This document shows positions 60,135-64,000 of a DNA stretch of 64,000 nt, in pieces. This DNA comes from Xestospongia muta. Taxonomy: Eukaryota > Porifera > Demospongiae > Haplosclerida > Petrosiidae. The notes under the pieces are model-generated. The model had not been told where the DNA came from. It ran no database searches and was given only the letters and a program-made list of their open reading frames with translations. The position numbers were made by a program, and so were the translations under genes. The stretch is taken from the NCBI GenBank assembly GCA_963693285.1, contig OY848918.1, forward strand, positions 21,959,484-22,023,483, given 5' to 3'. The first letter of the stretch is position 1; every line of letters begins with the position of its first letter.

Positions 60135-62253
60135 TTATATTTATAAATATTAATATGTTTATATTTGTTTGACATGTTATACTGGTAAATTTGTCTAACT
60201 TATTACTAAATAAGAAATTTCTGAATTAGACAAAATTAATGGTTCAATTTTTATGGAGTTAGTTGATAATTGATATTAATATTACTGCTCTTAAATATTG
60301 CATTGATTTAAAACAATGATAATCCACTTTATTTTATTATTACACGTATATGTACATGTCTTAGTAAATTTAAAATGTTATTTTGTTTTTTACTCACTTT
60401 AACAACATTTTAAAGCAGAAGCAATTACACTGCTTAACAAGGACCTATTTATATATACATTTATGAAAAATTGTAGTTATTTTTTTACCTATCATTTTAG
60501 GCCATTTTTAAAATTGAACCAGTACAGTCCATGCTCGTTTTTAAAAATTTGAGATTTGGATAATGACATGATGAAATGTCTTGAAATCTTTTATGAAGTT
60601 ATAGTTATAGGTCCTTGTTAATTGATATTAATATTACATGTCATCTACATGAAATTGACAATCAACACTTCCTAACCCACACAATATACATAGTTTTGAG
60701 GTTCTATATAGGGCTAATATCACAAACCCTAACTAACTAATACATATGCCACATATTTAGGATATAGTGAGACAGTTGGAGATACTAGATTGAAAAAGTG
60801 AGAGAAAGATTATGTACTTAATGTGTGTGTGTGGGGGCCGTGGGGGGGGGGAGGGATCCGGAAGGGGGTAATAAATACTATTTTAAATGAATGATTCACT
60901 TATTGTCCTGCTGATTAGGAAGAGAAGTTGCTGTAGAGAATGTGACATCACAGACAGACATCATTTAGAGACAAAGAGAGGGCCATCCCATCTCCATAGG
61001 AAACTAAAGAAAATATCTATCTTTTAAAAGATTAATATCACCAACATAGCTAGCAATTGCTGTGCTAGTAGTGTCCTCCAGTATCTGCTGAATCACCCTA
61101 TTTTTAGAATTCCTGCAATCAACCAGCAAACATACATGCTATGAATCTATAGTATGTGTATACTATATGGTCAGTCTAAATTAAACAGAAGCGAACAAAT
61201 AGATGTGGCTAGTTAAATTACTTTGACAAAACTCAATGAAGCTCATAATGCATATTCTAGAATGTATTCCCATACTGTAAGTAGTAGCTAATATGATACA
61301 TATATGTAACATCACACACAGATATTATATTAACACAATTCATTGTCTGGTACAATATTGGACACTCCTTAGGTGAAGAGGTGGTCTGTTATGTATATTT
61401 ACAATGCAATGTAGTTTGATCTTGTATATCATGTAGCCAGATTGGCTTTGACCTCATGTAATAACAAGAATTGTGTATGCATTGTAGATATGATTCAGTA
61501 TAGATGATTTAATAGAGTATTCACTAGTTTTATAAATCTTATTGCATCTGCTGCACATGATAGAGGAATCTGTGTTTGTAATAATTCTGTAACAGTTTCT
61601 TTAATAGTCCAGTATACATTTTGTAAGTTAGCTATATGTATATACAAATAAATATAGATACATGTCATGTATATAAATTACTATAATAAGAGTTAGTATA
61701 GAATGGCTTACCATGTTACTATGGTGACATAGTTTACGATGACATGGTTAGGATACAAGTTACCTTCTCATTTTAGTCAGATCCACCTTGAATGTCAAGT
61801 AGATTTGATTATTAGAGTACTCATTGTCTGTACTCACAAATAGAGACATAAATGTACCTCTAACCTCTTATTCTACCTGTATATATTATGTACATGTAAA
61901 ATAATAGATCTTTTTAGTTTTTTGCAGAGTAGCAAGCAAAGTATTTGAATGCAACGAATTCTGTATGCTCTATTTATTATGAAGTTACTTACTTGTTTGC
62001 AGCTGCTAAATAACATCCTGGAGATTATTTAAGTAGATTATAGTTTTCTTAAGTGACCACACATCATCTGACAAGTGTTTTTTCAAGTGGTTCTATAGAC
62101 ATTTGGCTCGTTTTTGACCTCAAAGTTTTCACTTCAATTCAGGTGAAAATTTTAATTATATGATAAGTAATAAGTGTGAATATTGTAAAAGAACAAAAAA
62201 TAAATTAAAAATGGTAGAATATAAACATCAATCTACTTTATAGTGAAATAAAC
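60135..62253. other. Gene-poor AT-rich stretch
   Basis: No gene recognised. It holds a MITE-like element (60434-60621), a repeat related to sequence at 63878-63990, and a G-rich run at 60828-60868 (several G tracts, possible quadruplex). Confidence 0.6.
60434..60621. mobile_element. MITE-like element flanked by TTAA
   Basis: A perfect 15-bp inverted repeat, TTAACAAGGACCTAT at 60434-60448 and its reverse complement at 60607-60621, bounds 188 bp without coding capacity. Both ends carry TTAA outermost, the target duplicated by piggyBac-type transposases. It is likely a short non-autonomous element, inferred from its ends only. Confidence 0.7.
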
Positions 62254-62442
62254 ATGGCAAAATGACCTAGGATTTTGACAGCAGAGGATGCAATCCATGA
62301 GCTCAATGGAGACGACTATTTCCTTGAACTAGATGATCCTCAAGAGCCAGTTATACCTGGAAGTGACGATGATTTCAGCGATTTGGAAGATATTAATGAG
62401 GATGATCAAGAAGGTTATTTATTCATATCAACAACAAAGTGA
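62254..62442 (+). pseudogene. piggyBac-type transposase N-terminal relic
   Basis: An ATG at 62254 opens a frame with an in-frame TGA as the fourth codon. After it the frame continues through LTAEDAIHEL and an acidic EPVIPGSDDDFSDLED segment to a stop at 62442. This acidic opening resembles the disordered N-terminus of piggyBac-derived proteins. No DDE catalytic domain follows, so it is a fragment. Identification is tentative; other acidic proteins could look alike. It lies 1.6 kb from the TTAA-flanked element. Confidence 0.4.
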
Positions 62443-64000
62443 TATCTGTGGTTAGTATCTACCAGTATAACAACTTGTTAATCTTATTTTTTTAGAAAAT
62501 CCATACCATAGCTCTATCTTACATCCATCTATCTCAGTTTGCAACCACACATCACAGCAACCAAACAATTGTACATCACTATCCTCTACTATACAAACAT
62601 CTCAATCATTAATACTTCCTCTAATTCAATTAACTATCAAACATCAACCTTTATTAATTAACGGAATTGTGCATTGCGCGTAATATTGTACTTGAGACGT
62701 AAGAGAAAGTAACGTGTTTTGTATTTCACTAGTTGTTTAGTCTTCTAACGCGCTACAGCAGCCAGTGAAACTACTCATCGAAGGTTTAGAAGTGTTCCTG
62801 CTATCTTTGCAAACAGTTTTAAGGTAAATGAGTGAGTTTTGTAAGGGTGTTGTGACACCTTTAGCGTACAAGCATTAGTATGTAAATATACTTTCGTTGT
62901 TGTATACTTATGTATAACAAGTATGTGTTAGTAGATGTTGATCATATTGCTATATTATAGCTTGTTTTAATGATGATAAACTAAGATAACATTCAAATGA
63001 TGTTTATAAGGTTGTAAAGCAAATTTACTATTTGTCTTATGATAAAGTAGGAATCAATCTCTTTCTAGCTTCCAAGTGTGGTATAAATACTTTTTGCATT
63101 CCTAACATCTCCAGTAGGTGTATGTAAACTGTCTTCTTTTATTGTAAGACAGGTAATATTTACTTCATGTTCCTTCATCTGATAGTGTGGCATTACTTGA
63201 TAATGAAGTTGAGGGACTGAAAAAAGAAAGCAATGAGACTTGCAACTGTTTTAATTGCCGATAACTTTGTCCTAACTTTGAGGAAAGACATAGCAGTTCT
63301 TTCTGAAGGTATGTATTGTGATATAATATATGCATTTGCTATACTGAAATCTACTAGATATTTACAATACACTGATATACATCTTCATTTCTTAGTCAGA
63401 GACAATAGTATTGTTGGAATTGATCATTATGATCAACACTTCTCATGTGCATGTTTTGCTCTATTATGTTAAAAGGACATTTTTTAAAATTTGTTCTTTT
63501 GTCTTCACAAGAAGCAGTATAGTTTTTTCCAACAATTACGTGTACAAGTTCCATCACAACATTACCATCTAATCCCATTTCATTACAAAAGTAATCAACG
63601 TTAAAGTGTTATAAAATCTGCATAAACATGTGAAAGAGCCATTATGTTGTAGCAGCCATTTTCTGCCACAGTCCACCTAACTATGTGAATCAGTTTTTCT
63701 GTGTTGTCTGAAAATCCAAGCCAGACAAATAGTTCAACCAATATTGAATGATATCATAATGCAGTGGTGGAGCCACCAATTTTATCGTGATCAGGTTTAT
63801 ACTATAATCCACATGTCTTTTCTTTGATGTGCCACTTGTGTTTATAAAAAAATGTCAGCATTTTCTCTTATATGTGGATGTTAAATATTGCATTAATTTA
63901 AAAAATCCCCTTGTTTTACTACCACATGTACATGTAAAATAATCAATTAATATTAATTAATATTAATATTACTGCTCTTAAATGTTGAATAATTAAAAGA
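62443..64000. other. Right end, no supported gene
   Basis: No coding region is convincing. A GC-richer patch (62660-62822) ending in a donor-like GTAAATGAG at 62823 could be a noncoding first exon of a gene beyond the window. A repeat at 63878-63990 is related to 60262-60370. Confidence 0.4.

Noticed and set aside
63233..63472. Small plus-strand open frame near the right end
   Set aside because: No domain or good start context, and the frame crosses donor-like sequence; not supported as a gene.

Overview
The window looks like nuclear DNA of an early-branching animal, most likely a demosponge. Genes are split by many short GT-AG introns (often 40-120 bp) and packed close together in AT-rich DNA. 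The gene set is animal: fused glutamyl-prolyl-tRNA synthetase, LGR-type receptor, stonin, CIB, ARHGAP11A, hnRNP U. It also carries large Death/ZU5 multidomain proteins of the kind sponges have expanded. The species is an inference; no database could be searched.

Left third (1-27.4 kb): a cluster of three related plus-strand genes for putative signalling NTPases. Gene A (4008-12660) is the longest. By hand it assembles into 19 exons with every splice phase consistent: N-terminal Death-fold-like domain, P-loop NTPase with a Roco/COR-like winged-helix part, Death domain, ZU5, glycine-zipper repeat, UPA-like region, then either a second Death domain with its own stop, or a second ZU5, a second UPA-like region and a C-terminal domain resembling the N-terminal one. 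Gene B (14698-19033) is a diverged short paralogue. Gene A2 (23049-27379) is a near-identical copy of the first half of gene A that ends with its own 12-residue tail and stop. A segment of about 8.2 kb (1-8297 and 19174-27339) is present twice. Each copy carries the last exons of EPRS on the minus strand and the first half of gene A on the plus strand.

Middle (21.5-41.6 kb): EPRS runs leftward from 33647. Its last five exons lie beyond a 4.8 kb intron that holds the whole of gene A2 on the opposite strand. Next is a leucine-rich-repeat GPCR (34337-41562, minus) with three Cys-rich modules and a Ser/Pro minisatellite in its hinge.

Right part (42-60.2 kb): a tightly packed housekeeping/cilia block of alternating strands: CFAP90-like (-), stonin (+), CIB (-), ARHGAP11A-like (+), DRC8/EFCAB2 (-), hnRNP U-like (+), ENT nucleoside transporter (-), and an unrecognised six-pass membrane protein (+). 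Neighbours start head-to-head, with 99 to about 390 bp between start codons, and end tail-to-tail, in one case only 20 bp apart. The last 4 kb is gene-poor and holds a MITE-like element flanked by TTAA and a broken piggyBac-type N-terminal coding relic.

The strongest candidate for an undescribed system is the gene A/B/A2 family: receptor-like NTPases nested antisense inside a tRNA-synthetase gene, with bookend domains, a predicted alternative C-terminus and signs of recent duplication or gene conversion.
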